NCBI GenBank assembly: GCA_907164885.2
Contig: OU015499.1
Span: forward strand, 154,732,408 to 154,796,407
Direction of reading: 5' to 3'
Length of the DNA: 64,000 nucleotides
Source: Dolomedes plantarius
Lineage: Eukaryota; Arthropoda; Arachnida; Araneae; Dolomedidae
Shown here: positions 10,891 to 22,666 of the stretch, in pieces
Layout of the letters: each line of letters opens with the position of its first letter
Numbering within the stretch: the first letter of the stretch is position 1
Translations under genes and position numbers: made by a program
The notes under the pieces: model-generated
Database searches by the model: none
Seen by the model: only the letters and a program-made list of their open reading frames with translations
Told to the model about the DNA's origin: nothing

Positions 10891-11266
10891 CCACGTTTTT
10901 AAAATTTCTGTTGAATCATATAAACTTGACAATTCTATGTATTAATAAATACTTTTAAAAAAATTTTTTGATGAATTATCCCATCCACTTGAAAGAAAAT
11001 GAAGTTAATTGGAAGTTAACTTGCGTTTCACTTTTCGTTACCGTTCCGGCCGATAGATGGCTGCACCAGTCTACAAAACAAAATTGACTGAAAATTAATT
11101 TAATTCTGCTTAAAGATGGCTAAAAGTATTTAAAAAATGCATTGTCATCGTGTTCTGAGCTATTCTAAAAGTTTCAAATGTCTAGCTAGTCGGGAAGTTA
11201 GTTAAACATCGATTGCAAGATTTGTGCTACACAAACACACAAGAAAGCAAGTTAATAAAAACATGG
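10891..11266 (-). repeat. MITE-like repeat A, copy 2
   Basis: This is the inverse-orientation partner of 977-1365, with the same termini and interior, including GGCCGATAGATGGCTGCACC. It has no coding capacity. Confidence 0.6.
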
Positions 11267-11525
11267 TAAAAAAAATGGAGAAAATTGCATGCAAAAACAA
11301 AATTAGAAAGAAGGAACTTGGATATAACATGGATTGTACAGTGTCTGAGTGTGTTTATTGTATAGATCATACTCATCGGAAACAATCCATTGGTTTTTAG
11401 ACAGTATTGACACCGCTGATGAAGAGATGCTGTCTAAAACCTCTTTCATACTTTTCTTTTCATGTTATTTGTTCCTGGCTGCAAGTAGCTTTAGGGCTAT
11501 TACTGGTTTTCTCTATCATCTATTT

Positions 11526-11527
<2 letters not shown>

Positions 11528-11572
<45 letters not shown>
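11528..11572. repeat. (TA)n microsatellite
   Basis: An uninterrupted TA tract directly borders the left terminal repeat of the next element. Confidence 0.9.
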
Positions 11573-11576
<4 letters not shown>

Positions 11577-12987
11577 CGGGTGGCCATAATTAAACTGACA
11601 ATGCTCACAGTGTTCTGTAGCGCGATCTATTTGCGAGAATGACGCCACATTTTGTAGGAAGATTAAACAAGACGGGGGACGAAGGATTCCGCGAAAAAAT
11701 AAATTAGTTCCAAAAGTCACCGTTAGGGGAATATTTGGCACTGTGTAATAGAAAATAGAGTGTTAACAAATGCAAATTAATACGGAATAAAATTACCTTT
11801 TATTATGCACATTTTCTTATTTAGTTCAAGTGTAATATGGCAACACTTTTAAAAAAGCGTAAAATCTACATAAACACCGATAAAGTCTCGTGATCTGCAA
11901 TATCACGTACGCTGAGCAGAAGAAGTTCTTTATTCAAATTTTACGTTACATCCATTGGCACAGTGCCAGCTGCTTGGGTTTTAAAAGGCAATGTGTTACA
12001 TTTCGAATCAATCGGATTGAAAGTTTATGTGCAATGTCTCCTTCTTTAGTCGAGCGTGCGTTACTGGTCAAATTCTTTTACCTCAACCAGTGCAACGCGT
12101 CAGCCGCTCTTCGTGCTTTTAGAACGCAAAAAAAAATGCGTAAAGGTAACGGTCCTGTGTCAGTTAATGGGCTAAAAGCAATGGTTGCGACGTTTGAGAA
12201 AACAGGTTCTCTGAAGGTTCAGTCAGGCAGAGGACGAAAACCTGTACCACAGGATACAATCGAAGCAGTTGCCACGGCGATTGTCTACAGAGGACCAGAC
12301 AATATTGCTGCCACCTCTAGCGCTCGTGGATTAGCTCGGAATATGGATATGCCTTACAGTACGGTATGGAAAATCTTACGAAAGATTATCAACTTCTATC
12401 CGTACAAGATCAGCAGTGTACAGGAGTTACTGTACCCCGACCATGATAAGCGATTGACTTTTGCTCTCACCTTTCTTGCCAGAATGGAGGTGGATGATGT
12501 TTGGCCGTGGAAAATCTTATGGGGAGACGAGGCCCACTTTTACCTGCATGGAACTGTGAATACCCAGAACTGCCGAATTTGGGATGACAAATCACCACAT
12601 GCAGTCACAGAAATTCCCTTACATTCACCAAAGGTAACTGCTTGGTGTGGGTTCACAGCGGAATTTATCGTAGGTCCATTCTTCTATGAGAACATTACCC
12701 CGACAGGACCAGAAACCTGTTCTGTTACCGGAGAGAAATATCGCCACATGTTGAACAGCTTTGTCATTCCGGCAAAGACAATGCCTGGGGGAAATCATTT
12801 TCACTCTATTTTCTATTACACAGCGCCAAATATTCCCCTAGCGGTGACTTTTGGAACTAATTTATTTTTTCGCGGAATCCTTCTTCCCCCGTCTTGTTTA
12901 ATCTTCCTACAAAATGTGGCGTCATTCTCGCAAATAGATAGCGCTACAGAACACTGTGAGCACTGTCAGTTTAATTATGGCCACCCG

Positions 12988-12992
<5 letters not shown>
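11573..12992 (+). mobile_element. IS630/Tc1-type element with ~190-bp terminal inverted repeats
   Basis: The first 190 bp (from CACCGGGTGGCCATAATTAA) are repeated in inverse at 12803-12992, ending GGCCACCCGGTG. Both outer borders are (TA)n, so the TA target cannot be resolved exactly. Between the repeats lies a transposase gene missing its 3' third, which joins straight into the right repeat. It is therefore an internally deleted, non-autonomous copy. Confidence 0.75.
12034..12796 (+). pseudogene. Tc1/IS630-type transposase, 3'-truncated
   Basis: The reading frame is open from ATG MSPSLVERALLVKFFYLNQC through a helix-turn-helix region (NGLKAMVATFEKTGSLK, then GRGRKPVPQDTIEAVATAIV). It continues through YSTVWKILRKI and the first catalytic Asp in ILWGDEAHFYLHG, to VTGEKYRHMLNSFVIP. 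The second Asp (QDGAPPH-type) and the final D/E region are absent, because the frame runs directly into the terminal repeat and the (TA)n tract. An upstream in-frame extension exists, but this ATG matches the usual start of the family. The protein could bind DNA but not cut it. Confidence 0.75.

Positions 12993-13048
<56 letters not shown>
12993..13048. repeat. (TA)n microsatellite
   Basis: An almost pure TA tract (one TG step) borders the right end of the IS630/Tc1-type element and precedes the next inverted-repeat element. Confidence 0.9.
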
Positions 13049-13055
<7 letters not shown>

Positions 13056-13056
<1 letters not shown>

Positions 13057-13725
13057 GGGTTCCCACCTAGATCCGTTACACCCTCCTTAACTTCTAAACG
13101 GCGACAGCTTAAGCCATAAATTTGGTGTCTCGGTATAGTAAAAAGGCTATGCGCTACTCGATGAGACAACTTACAACGCCATCTATCGGCAAATTTTGGA
13201 ATTAGTGTTTTTATCTCAAAAACGGTACGAGATACGGAAAAAAAGTCAATTACAAAGTTGTTCAGCGTCATCGATTTAGTAAAAAAAGACACGTTACGCA
13301 CATTAATACTTATAAAAAGAATGTAGAAAATGAACATTTGTTTGGTCACGATTTCGAAAATTGTCATGATATAAAAAAGAGTGGAAGAAAGAAACTGAGA
13401 CACTTCCCTATCTCCAGGATCTTTTATTTACGTTGCTGAAAATACTCTCCATTAGCCACTGTACACATTTGCACTCTGGACTGGATTTCTCGCTGCACAT
13501 TGGTGCAACGACGCCATAGGGTTGAAAATCACGACCAAACAAATGTTCATTTTCTACATTCTGTTTTGAGTATTAGTGTGCGCAAGGTGTCTTTTCTTAC
13601 TAAATCGATGATGCCGAACAACTTTGTCATTGACTTTTTTCCCGTATCCCGTATCGTTTTTGAAATAAAAAACGCTCATTCCAAAATTTTTCCGATAGAT
13701 GGCGCTGTTAGTTGAGTCTATTTTT
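13056..13725 (-). mobile_element. Long-inverted-repeat element, deletion derivative of a Tc1-like transposon
   Basis: Arms at about 13160-13350 and 13527-13720 are inverted copies roughly 185 bp long with moderate divergence. The 176-bp spacer, read on the minus strand, encodes RRCTNVQREIQSRVQMCTVA, which resembles the last residues of a Tc1-like transposase. The outer ~105 bp, beginning ACAGGGTTCCCACCT, is present only on the left. This looks like an element reduced to its termini and the 3' end of its gene. Confidence 0.55.
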
Positions 13726-14056
13726 CAGTTTAAAAAAATGGTAATTTTTAACTTTTTCTAATGACAGCTAGCCTTTCTTTGCCTTAATCAGACAGTCTCC
13801 TCAGGCTATTGACCTGTGCAAACAGTAGCGTGCTCAGGATTTTGTTCTGGGGGGGGGGGGGTCAAGGCCTCCATGTGCTAGGGGTCGTCCATTTCCCTTA
13901 CGCCCTATTATTAGGATGGACTAGAAGGGGGGGTCTTTCGGGGGGTATGGGATACCCCTGTGTGCAGAGAAAAAATTGACAGAATAAGGGAGCAAACTCG
14001 TGCAGTACGAGGTGAGGAATGATCATTACTTTTTAAGCGTTAAATTGATAAAAAAA
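13726..14056. other. No gene; G-rich homopolymer runs
   Basis: G(12) at about 13850 and further G runs near 13925-13945 are visible. Nothing coding was recognised. Confidence 0.3.
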
Positions 14057-14059
14057 AGT

Positions 14060-14156
14060 ATTATGTCAAGGCCTGGGTTCGAGCAATCGAACCAATGACG
14101 TACCGCACGGCACAGCTCTGAGACCAACGTTCTAACCGCCTGAGCCATGAGCTCGC
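14060..14156 (-). repeat. tRNA-like fragment, probable SINE head
   Basis: On the minus strand TGGCTCAGGCGGTTAGAAC resembles a tRNA A box and GGTTCGA...CGAACCC resembles a B box. The cloverleaf is imperfect and there is no recognisable anticodon arm, so it is a tRNA-derived repeat rather than a tRNA gene. Confidence 0.45.
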
Positions 14157-14511
14157 TAACTTACTGTTCGGTACAAGGTTAAAATCAATTGTACGGCGCT
14201 GGTTTTCGTTGTATGAATTTTTCGTCAGGCCAAGGGGAATGGTAAAAGGATTGGCCGTTTGATTAATAAAAGCGATAATAGTTAAAGACAAAATTCATAT
14301 TAAAAAGAAAAGGAGCCATTTTGGCGCCAATACTTACTTATAATATTCAGGTAGCTTCAAGGAAAACCAAAGAAATACCTCACTTTGATCTAGGTTAACT
14401 TTATTGGTAATTCAACTTTAAATTTTTTTACTTTTCACAAGGCAATACACATTCACAGTATCAGTATGAAAAAAATAGAATGGGAATACATCACCTAGAA
14501 AATGCCGTGTT

Positions 14512-14628
14512 GTGTGAAACCATGTTATATGAGACCCAGGGACATTTCCAAAAAGGAGGGGGTGCGTTCTGAAAACTTATTAAAAACAAACATTTTTTAA
14601 AAATTCCATATAAGCAAGTTAAATTAAG
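14512..14628. repeat. Dispersed repeat C, copy 1
   Basis: It shares TTATATGAGACCCAG, GTTCTGAAAACTTATT and AAAACAAACAT with 63358-63470 in the same orientation. It lies just downstream (minus strand) of the hAT remnant. The family is unknown. Confidence 0.5.
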
Positions 14629-14643
14629 AATTCTGTATTAATT

Positions 14644-15839
14644 TCAAATAGGTAAAAGACTCCTTTTAAAATTGTCTTTTTCTAACTTTTGCATCAGAAA
14701 ATTGTCTAATTGCCTCATGAGACAATTATGAGACAATATGACAGAGTTTATTTTCATAGCCAACTTGTTCTCGATGGATAACATTGCTAGGCCATTTTGT
14801 CTAATTTGGCTCATTGTTGAGCGCAAATAGTTTTTGATGACTTTCAATTTCGAAAAACTTCTTTCACAAGTTGCGACTGAAATGCAAATCGTCAAAAACA
14901 ACTTTAGTGCTAAACATAAGTTTGGTACTGACTCTTGAAATTCCATACCAACAATGAACTGCAAAACTTGAAGAGCTGACCACTTTTTGACTTCCTCTGT
15001 ATTAATATTTGAAGGTTATCATTATGGAATGAAATAATATATCTCCTAATGAAACATTCAAACTGGTTCAATCTATGCAGAAATGATTGATGGAGGTCCG
15101 TAGACGTAAGGGCTATCTGACCAGTTACGTCTTAGTCTTTTTATTTCTGGCAAAACCTCGTCCTTAGAAAATTCATCGTAACTTTCAGTTAGACGAGAAA
15201 TAAGTTCTGGCAATTTCTCATCTGGAGCTTTGATCAAATTAACCGACTGAAGACTTCAAATTTGCTATGAATGTTCTCCATGGATTTTGTTCTTGTTTGG
15301 AGTTCCAAATACAACCTATCTACACATTGGAACATGTACCTCCTTAGTTCTTTTTGTAAAGATAAACCCTCATCTTTAGCTTTTTCACCCGGCATCATCT
15401 TTTTCGATCTTTTTCTGACTCTCTTTTCAATAGCAATTCCCATTTCTTCACATTTCTGGGAAGCGAAGTCCAAAGCATCACTAACTAAAGATTCTCTGCT
15501 TTCCTTACTAAAAAGTTCCAATGCTCTTAGTTTATTTAAAGCCTTGTCCAAGGAAATCCCCTGAATTTGCAGGTAGTGTTGAGTGTGGTTAATTTCCTCC
15601 AAAATGTCTGACCACAGGCGTAGAAACGCTATAAACTTAAAATCGCAAACATTTGCCATTATAATCTGAGCTGATCCTCTTGTATCTAGGTTTTCAGACT
15701 CGTCGCACAGCTTCTCCACTGCATCGATCAATTTTCCAAATTTTCCAAAACACACAACATTATTCAAATTTTTACGCCAAAGCCAGAATCTTACACAAAG
15801 AATCGGCTTACCTGTAATTTCCAGGCTCATCGTCGTCAT
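14644..15839 (-). pseudogene. hAT transposase remnant, ZMYM1-like
   Basis: The segment 15839-15234 encodes VCDFKFIAFLRLWSDILEEI, YLQIQGISLDKALNKLRALE, the motif KKMMPGEKAKDEGLSLQKEL and an RSKSMEDI-like block. 14964-14644 encodes the C-terminal dimerisation motif VATCERSFSKLKVIKNYLRS and LAMLSIE. This is the order in ZMYM1-like hAT transposases. The two parts are in different frames and the piece between them is eroded; the N-terminal region is absent. No terminal repeats were identified. Confidence 0.7.
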
Positions 15840-15908
15840 CCGTCAGTCTTTCCTAATCCTAATGCTTAAATCAGGACTTCTGACATCAGAAAACTAACCA
15901 GTCTATAA

Positions 15909-17889
15909 CAGGGCCCGATTTAGAAAATTCTTGACTTTAGGCACAACTCGGGATGGGGCAATGGGGGCCCCCTAACAGTGACGTGGGCGTAAAATTTCCA
16001 AAATTGACACACACAAAAAATAATCATGAATCATTGTGAAAGTATCATTTTACCGAGAATTGGCTATTTGAAGCGTAGAAGCCTAGAGCAATATCAAATA
16101 ACAAAAAGCAATACAACATATTAACTTCTTCATTAAATTAAAACACCAATACAATGCAACCAGAAAAACTTAGTAATCCCTTATATACACTATAACATAC
16201 ATATGAACTATATATATAACTATACATATGATGAACCAATCAATCAAATTTGAAAGGATATATAAAAAAAAATTGATATTGAAAAAGGTAAAATAAAAAA
16301 AAAACAGAATTGGAAATTTTCTTTTTTTTTTCTTCTTTTAAAATAAAAGTTTTGGGGGCCCCCAACATTCGGGGCCCCAACATGCGTTTATTGCACTTCT
16401 AGGATAAATACGGTTACGTACAAAATTTTAAAATACATCAAGAAAAGTTCGTGGGTTCTGGAATCTGATGAAGAATGTCGGGCGATTCTCAGCAACTCAG
16501 CGTCATCTCTCAGCACCATAGGCTTAGCGTGCTTCTAACTTTTTTTCTTTTTCTTTTTTTTTTTTTTTTGGGGGGGGGGGCACGAATTGAATTCAGTTAG
16601 GGCCCTCCTCAGCGCTTTGACTACCGGACGGTCCTTAAAATATGAAATATTGGGATTTTTTGAAAATGAATAAAAATAGAATTGGTGTTTGAGTAGTTAG
16701 TTATGCAATGAGAAAAGTAAATATAATATTAATAAAATCAGAAAAAAAAATATAGCATCGAATTTATGCTATGGATCATAACATTGTTAAAATCTATGTT
16801 AAAGCCCAAGACATAATCGGAATCTTCAGTTTCACAGTTTGAAAAGGCGTCAAAAAACCCAGCTTTCTTAAAAGTTTTCTACTATTTTATGGTTTTAACT
16901 GAACTATTATTAAATAACTGAACTATTATAAATTATTAACGTTTTAATTTATTTCAAGTTAAGTTCGGGGGGGGGGGGCACATGAAATGTTGGAAGTCGC
17001 TAAAATATGCAAGTGTAATATTTTGTAAAAACAATAACGTTCTTGTCTGATTTTTTTTAAAAAAATTAAAAATGTAATTTTTTGTAGTAAAGTTATCATT
17101 CAATTTTTAAAAAGGCCCCTGTCGTGGGGCCCCCTTAGTAATTGGGGCCCGGGGCGGACCGCCCCCCCCCCCCCCCCCCCCTGGTCCGCCACTGCCCACA
17201 GTGCCATCAATCTGTGAGACTCCATCAGGACAAAGCTAGCAGTCACACATCAAAATCCACTGTAAATTTCCTAAAAGAAATGGAACAAAAAACTGGTATC
17301 ATACCCTTCACTGATATCCCTACTAAATCTCCCGATGTATCACCTATGGATTTTTGTGCTTTCGGACTTTTAAAATCTGCATTATCCAAACGTCGTTCCA
17401 AAACTCTTACATTACTCTGGAAAGCTGTTCAGGAGGAATGGGATAGAATACCTCTTCTGACACTTCAAAAGGCATTATTATCCTGAAAATTGCGGTGTCG
17501 AAACATAGTTCAGAATAAGGGATGTCAAGTAGAACATTTAAAACACAAGAATTTTATGTAATTTAGTTTTGTGAATATAATATACATCGTCTAAAAAATG
17601 TGTGAACAGCCTCAGTATATGTTATAGTGTATATAAGGGATTAATAAGTTTTTTTTGGTTGCATTGTATTGGTGTTTTAATGATGAAGTTAATATGTTGT
17701 ATTGCTTTTTATTATTTGATAATGTTCTAGATTTCTATGCTTCAAATAGCCAATTCTTGGCAAAATGGTCCTTTCACAATGATTCATGATTAGTTTTTTT
17801 TTGTGCGTCAATTTTGGAAATTTTACGCCCACATTAGTTTTAGGGCCTATGTTGTGCCTATAGTCAAGAATTTTCTAAATCGGGCCCTG
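15909..17889. mobile_element. Composite element with ~290-bp inverted repeats
   Basis: The left arm 15909-16205, starting CAGGGCCCGATTTAGAAAAT, is repeated in inverse at about 17605-17889. Mutations and small indels separate the arms. The interior contains GGGGGCCCCC-type blocks, long G or C runs (near 16570, 16970 and 17161-17180) and a DDE transposase fragment at 17203-17560. CAGGGCCC termini resemble some hAT ends, but the flanks do not show an 8-bp duplication. Superfamily unresolved. Confidence 0.55.
17203..17560 (+). pseudogene. DDE transposase C-terminal fragment
   Basis: One frame reads LHQDKASSHTSKSTVNFLKE (second catalytic Asp), IIPFTDIPTKSPDVSPMDFC (third catalytic residue), ALSKRRSKTLTLLWKAVQEE and LLTLQKALLS. 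This is the C-terminal part of a mariner/Tc1-like transposase. The preceding sequence is a CCCTGGTCCGCCACTG end of another repeat, so the 5' part was lost or replaced. Confidence 0.65.
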
Positions 17890-18862
17890 CACACCCTAAA
17901 GAAGGCACTACATTATATTAAGTGCTTATGCAGTGCTGGAGCTAACATAGCGATAGTGAAATAAAGTCGCCTAAAAGAAAAACACGTAAATTGATTTTAT
18001 AATTGATTGTCCAACATGTCAATAATTTTCATTTGAACCAAGCAGGTATTATAATTTTAGTTATTTATAATGTTTGCTATTATGTATGGAGTTTTTATAA
18101 GTGCGGTGCTGTGAGGCTCAAAATTTGAGACACCGACCTCTACGCTTTTGGGGAGTTAGGGGGCTGGTTACACTAATTAACTAACTGCTCTCTCCATAAC
18201 TCTATGAGCAAACAAATACAAAATCCAGTTCGAACAAGTAGCTAATAATAGATAGGTCGGAAAATCGGAAAAAAGCTGGGGCTGTTGGCGACTTTTTGGC
18301 GATTTTTTTTAAAAGTCTCCAAATTTGCGTTTCTGAGTCCGCCATTTTTTTCAACCCCTCATATTCTATTGTTTTGCTGTTTTTTAAAGTTTAAAACACC
18401 AGAACAACGAAATATGAAGGAGAGGAAAAAAAAGAACAAAGAAATTCTGGCGACCTTTAAAAAAAAAATCGCAACATGAAAAGTGTAAGGTATCCGACTA
18501 CGTTTCATGAAAAATAGTTTAATAATTACATTTAAGTTTTAAGTTTTGGTTCGAACTATCGGAAATTTGTGATGAAAAATACATTTTAATGATTACATTT
18601 TAAATAAAATGTAAGTTCTTCAGAAAAAGCAATGAAAATTTACATTTGCATTGAAATTCTGATTATAGTACAGAAAAACATAAAAGTAGATTTAGAAAAA
18701 GAAATTTACAATCTAAAGAATTTTTTTTAATCCCACGCCCTTCTAAAATATAAAAAATTTCATAATTTGTAGCCATAAAAGGGGGTACATCATAACAGGA
18801 AGTAAAAAGATCGCCAAGTTGGCGGCAGCCCCAACGTCTTTCGATTAACCCTTAAACACCAA
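17890..18862. other. No gene; possible 560-bp MITE at 18276-18833
   Basis: Within this stretch GGGGCTGTTGGCGAC near 18278 and TTGGCGGCAGCCCC near 18820 are inverted partners enclosing AT-rich DNA, which may be an eroded MITE. No coding similarity was seen. Confidence 0.35.
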
Positions 18863-19048
18863 GGGCCTGTTCACATAGGAGTCCGTTGCGTTGTGTTAAG
18901 GAAAAGATGACGTTTAGACGAAAATAAACCAATCATAGGCGTTAAAAATTTCATTGCTAATCGTTTGGAGGCCTATGATTGGTTTATTTTCGTCTCAACG
19001 TCATCTTTTCCTTAACGCAACGCAACGGACTCCTATGTGAACAGGCCC
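18863..19048. mobile_element. Foldback MITE B, copy 4 (186 bp)
   Basis: A full copy with both termini. The left flank is CAA and the right TAA, so one base of the expected TWA duplication differs. The body folds into a hairpin around GGCCTATGATTGGTTTATTT. Confidence 0.8.
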
Positions 19049-20254
19049 TAACAGTACAGACAGCAATATACACAAAATCTTCCTCCTATTGCTCCCAGGC
19101 AAATTAACCAAGCTAACAACAACTAACCTTGATAGGCTCCCTTAGTAACTAACCCATTACTAACATTTACTATCTCTAACTAACCTTTTTTATCCTCTTT
19201 TTAAACTGAATTACTTTTCATTAATTTCGTTTTTTTCTTCTTTTATTTAAAAAAATGGTAGGGCTATTAAGAAAAAGAGTTTGGTTCCTGGATAGGCCTT
19301 ACAATGATACCACAAAATTTCCCTTTGGCTTTGTTTTCTGTTTCCCGGTGTCACGTTTCCGTGCCACTTTCATTAATTGCGTTGAAGAAATTTAACTACT
19401 ATGTTCTACTAGAAACTAAACTAAAGAGTGAGAAACTTCAAAACGAAAGTGGTGCAAAGTTTAAATCCTTTTTGCATGTTTTTTAATGAATTTAATATAT
19501 TTACATATTTACAAGAAGATGATAATAGGCTGGAAAGCCTCAAAATTAACTAAATTCAACAGAATAGACCTATGGGATCTTAATCCCCTTCAAAGAAAAC
19601 TACATTCTGAAACTGATTCATCACTCTAGCAACAACAAGAGAGAAAACGAAATTCTAAATTCCAAACATTTGAGAATAAAATCAAACGATGGGCTTTCAG
19701 CGCCATCTCTTGACATAATATTTCTCTACAGCGTGTTATTGGGCTATTCTTTTTGCTACGCCTCTGTAGCATCCACTTTAGGCATCTTATCTAAATTAAA
19801 CTTTTTCCAAATTTCCACTACTTACAGCCATCCTAAATGGCTCCTAGCCTGCTCTTTGTGCCCTCTCTGGCTTGCTCTGTGGGCCTGGGGTGGGGGCGCT
19901 TGGGTACTGGGACGGATTCATGCGTGGGGGATAGCTGTCAGCTGTGGTCTACTCCCACCGGTGAGGGTCAATACCTGGAAGGCATTCGGGCTCCATCCGG
20001 TTCAATGGAAGTATAGTGATATGTAAATTGACCAGTTCATATGATTAGATATTAATTCAACATATCAAAATCTGTTGTATGAGTTGGAGGACATTACATT
20101 TATTAATAAATTTATTTAATTAAAAGCATTGTAAAAGGTCACAGTACAACATGAATGATTTTTGTTGTATCATAAACTTCACGATTTTACCTTTTCAATA
20201 AGTTTTGATGCTTGATTTAATACAGTAAAATCAAATATCCCATTTAAAAATATA
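19049..20254. other. No feature recognised
   Basis: A moderately GC-rich block at 19830-19995 stands out from AT-rich surroundings and has a 118-codon open frame, but no family resemblance was seen. Confidence 0.3.
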
Positions 20255-21347
20255 TCTTTATATATAAAAGGCAAAGTCTGTGTGTGTGTGACCGAGTTTT
20301 TGTCTGCTCGCGGCGCAGCGCAAAGACGGTAGGTCGGACAGTCTTGAGATTCGAAACGAAGAAGCCTCCCGAGGTCTCATTATGCACCTCGAAGCCCTTT
20401 TTTCGATTTTTTAATTAGATTTTCCGTAATTAAATATTTAGTCACGATTTGGAGCTCCCTAACGAGTAAAAGCTCCGTAAATCCTAACGTATCCGTCCAA
20501 GAATTTTTTTTTTTCGGACGAGCCTATACGGGAAAGATGACACTATACGGAAATCACAATTAAAATTGTCTGTCTTAATTTATCGATTAATTGTGATTTT
20601 TTTTCGATCGCCTGTACGCACCCGTTTTTCGGAAAAAATCGGGATTTTGTCCGTGACCCTTTTTTCCAAATTGTCGAATCGATACGTAAATATCGTTACA
20701 TTTTTACGAAATTTTTATCTCAGAGACCCTAGACATCACAGTTTCGAAAGCCAGAACCAAAAGTAATTTACAAATTGTAGTTATTTTTTAATAATTTATT
20801 TTATGATTCGGAAACTCTTGTGAGAAATCTCATTTTGGAGATTTCGTTCTTCATTTCCGGACGAAGGTACAGCGAGTGAAAATAGGAGAAAAACCAGTTT
20901 TTCGACTTAATGCACGTGATGTGTTGGGGCGTTTGTTTTCTATGAGGGATTGAGTGGTTAAAGAAAATCGATTACTATTGCAGTGATAATCGATTAAAAA
21001 ATCACATTTAGTAATGCCGTAATTTTTTTGGCCAGCACTTAGTTAATATCATATAATTTGTGGTGTATTTGTGGAAAAAATCTATGAAGATTTCAAAGAA
21101 TTTCAGCATGTGGAGGATGTGATATATTCGCTTTCAAGGAAATCGATTACTATTGCAGTGATATTCGATTAGTAATCCTATGTCAAAAATTTTGCCAAAA
21201 TGTGCCAGAAAGGATTAAATTTATATGGGTAAAATAATGTATCTTGGTGAGGAAAAGGATGACAGCGACGCCTATTAACAAAGGGTTAAGGCTACTAAAA
21301 AATTGGTAATTACATTACCCGAGCAACGCCGGGACGGGTACAGCTAG
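20255..21347 (+). mobile_element. Non-autonomous Helitron (1093 bp)
   Basis: It starts TCTTTATATATAAAAGGCAA after an A. It ends with a CCCGAGCAACGCCGGG hairpin, then ACGGGTACAGCTAG, followed by T. These are standard Helitron ends with A^T insertion. A (GT)n run follows the 5' end. Internal blocks repeat AATCGATTACTATTGCAGTG twice (near 20968 and 21145). No Rep/helicase sequence was found. Confidence 0.7.
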
Positions 21348-21555
21348 TATATATATATTTGCTCTTTAATTGCATTCGAAATCAAAAAATGTCAACCTAT
21401 GAACTACATCACCGGAATGAGAGCATTCGATGAAGATTCAGTGTGACCTATGTATAACGATCGAGTTTGGCGTGGTAAACTAAAGGAAACCGCTAATGCT
21501 TGTTATACATGACATTTTAAATACGCTTCACGATTCTGTATATTAAATTTCTTTA

Positions 21556-21894
21556 TGGAATCGAGATAGCCTAGTGGTAGTGCGTCGGTTTTCGGTGCTG
21601 AGATGATCGGATTGAATCCCGACAAACACCATTAAATACTTCCGTGTCTAGGCCGGATATGGGCACGTTAGATGTGAAAGTCTTTCTATGAGATCAGAGA
21701 GGGTGGAGAGGGTACGATACCCCAGATGCCGCCCCTGGGGTGCTCGGTGAAAATTACGGTGGCACCTGGCTAAATCGGATTCCGACCCTTATGATGCCAT
21801 TAAAAACCGGAGACCACCCCTCGGCCCGCTAGCGTATATGGACCTGGTCTGAAATAAATTCCGGCCAGGGGAATTAGAAACAACAACAACAACA
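21556..21894 (+). mobile_element. tRNA-derived SINE, full-length
   Basis: The head has an RNA polymerase III A box TAGCCTAGTGG at 21567-21577 and a B box GGATTGAATCC at 21609-21619, 31 bp apart, as in a tRNA. A unique body of about 250 bp follows and ends in AACAACAACAACAAC. A truncated sibling lies at 2112-2383. Pol III would transcribe it and a LINE would mobilise it. Confidence 0.75.
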
Positions 21895-22008
21895 TTTCTT
21901 TATTATAAGATCAATGCAGAATGGGATAAGATATTAGAAGACTTTAACGTTTTACTTCATTTTGAAGGGATATTCGGTCAAATAGCGTTAAAAAATGTTT
22001 TTCCTGTA

Positions 22009-22136
22009 GAGCCCGTTAAATTTTAACCAATCATATAGCGGAGTACTATGAAATCATCCGTTGACTCACGTATCATCATCCGTGAACAGTTCGTTGTCTT
22101 TTACGTTAACGCTAACGGGCTGCTATGTGACAGACC
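22009..22136. repeat. Degenerate relative of foldback MITE B
   Basis: The right end ACGGGCTGCTATGTGACAG followed by ACCTTA resembles the MITE B terminus, and TTTAACCAATCATA resembles its interior. The left terminus is not recognisable. Confidence 0.4.
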
Positions 22137-22666
22137 TTAAGTGTTTAGAGTTAATAAATTAAATAAACTAAGTTGTTTGCCGTGAAAATTACTTAATTTA
22201 AATAGAAATGATTTTAAATATTTCTTACATTTTCAAAGTGAATTTCTTTATTTTAAATTTAAAAGAAATCTTGTTATTACGCTTCTGATCACTGGAAAAA
22301 CTTGCTGTACGATGACTCTTTTTCGGATCCTGGGAGCAATCACTTTATTCTTATGCGGCTTTATGCTCTCTTTCTAGTAGTAACCAAGTAGTATCAAATG
22401 CTTCTATGTAATACAGATCCAGTGTTGCCAACCTTCCCCTAGCGCCATCACGAAATCCCCCTGTTTCCCCCTAACACCAACTTGAGATCCCCTAGACCTT
22501 CCTAAAAGAAATTCTGGTTCCAAATAGGCATCCTGTTTGAGAGATAAATTGAAATAAATAGAAAATACACACTTACATAATGAAATGGAGATTTATTTAC
22601 ATGTATGAAACTTATCTAATAAAAAAAACGCGTCTCGATTCTACATTACTGTCGATTTTTCTAATT

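Noticed and set aside
977..11266. A Polinton/Maverick-size element bounded by repeat A
   Set aside because: No integrase, polymerase B, ATPase or capsid genes lie between the repeats; the interior is ordinary small transposons.
21556..21630. Candidate tRNA gene
   Set aside because: A and B boxes are present but the acceptor and anticodon stems do not pair well, and a SINE body with a sibling copy follows. No genuine tRNA gene was found in the window.
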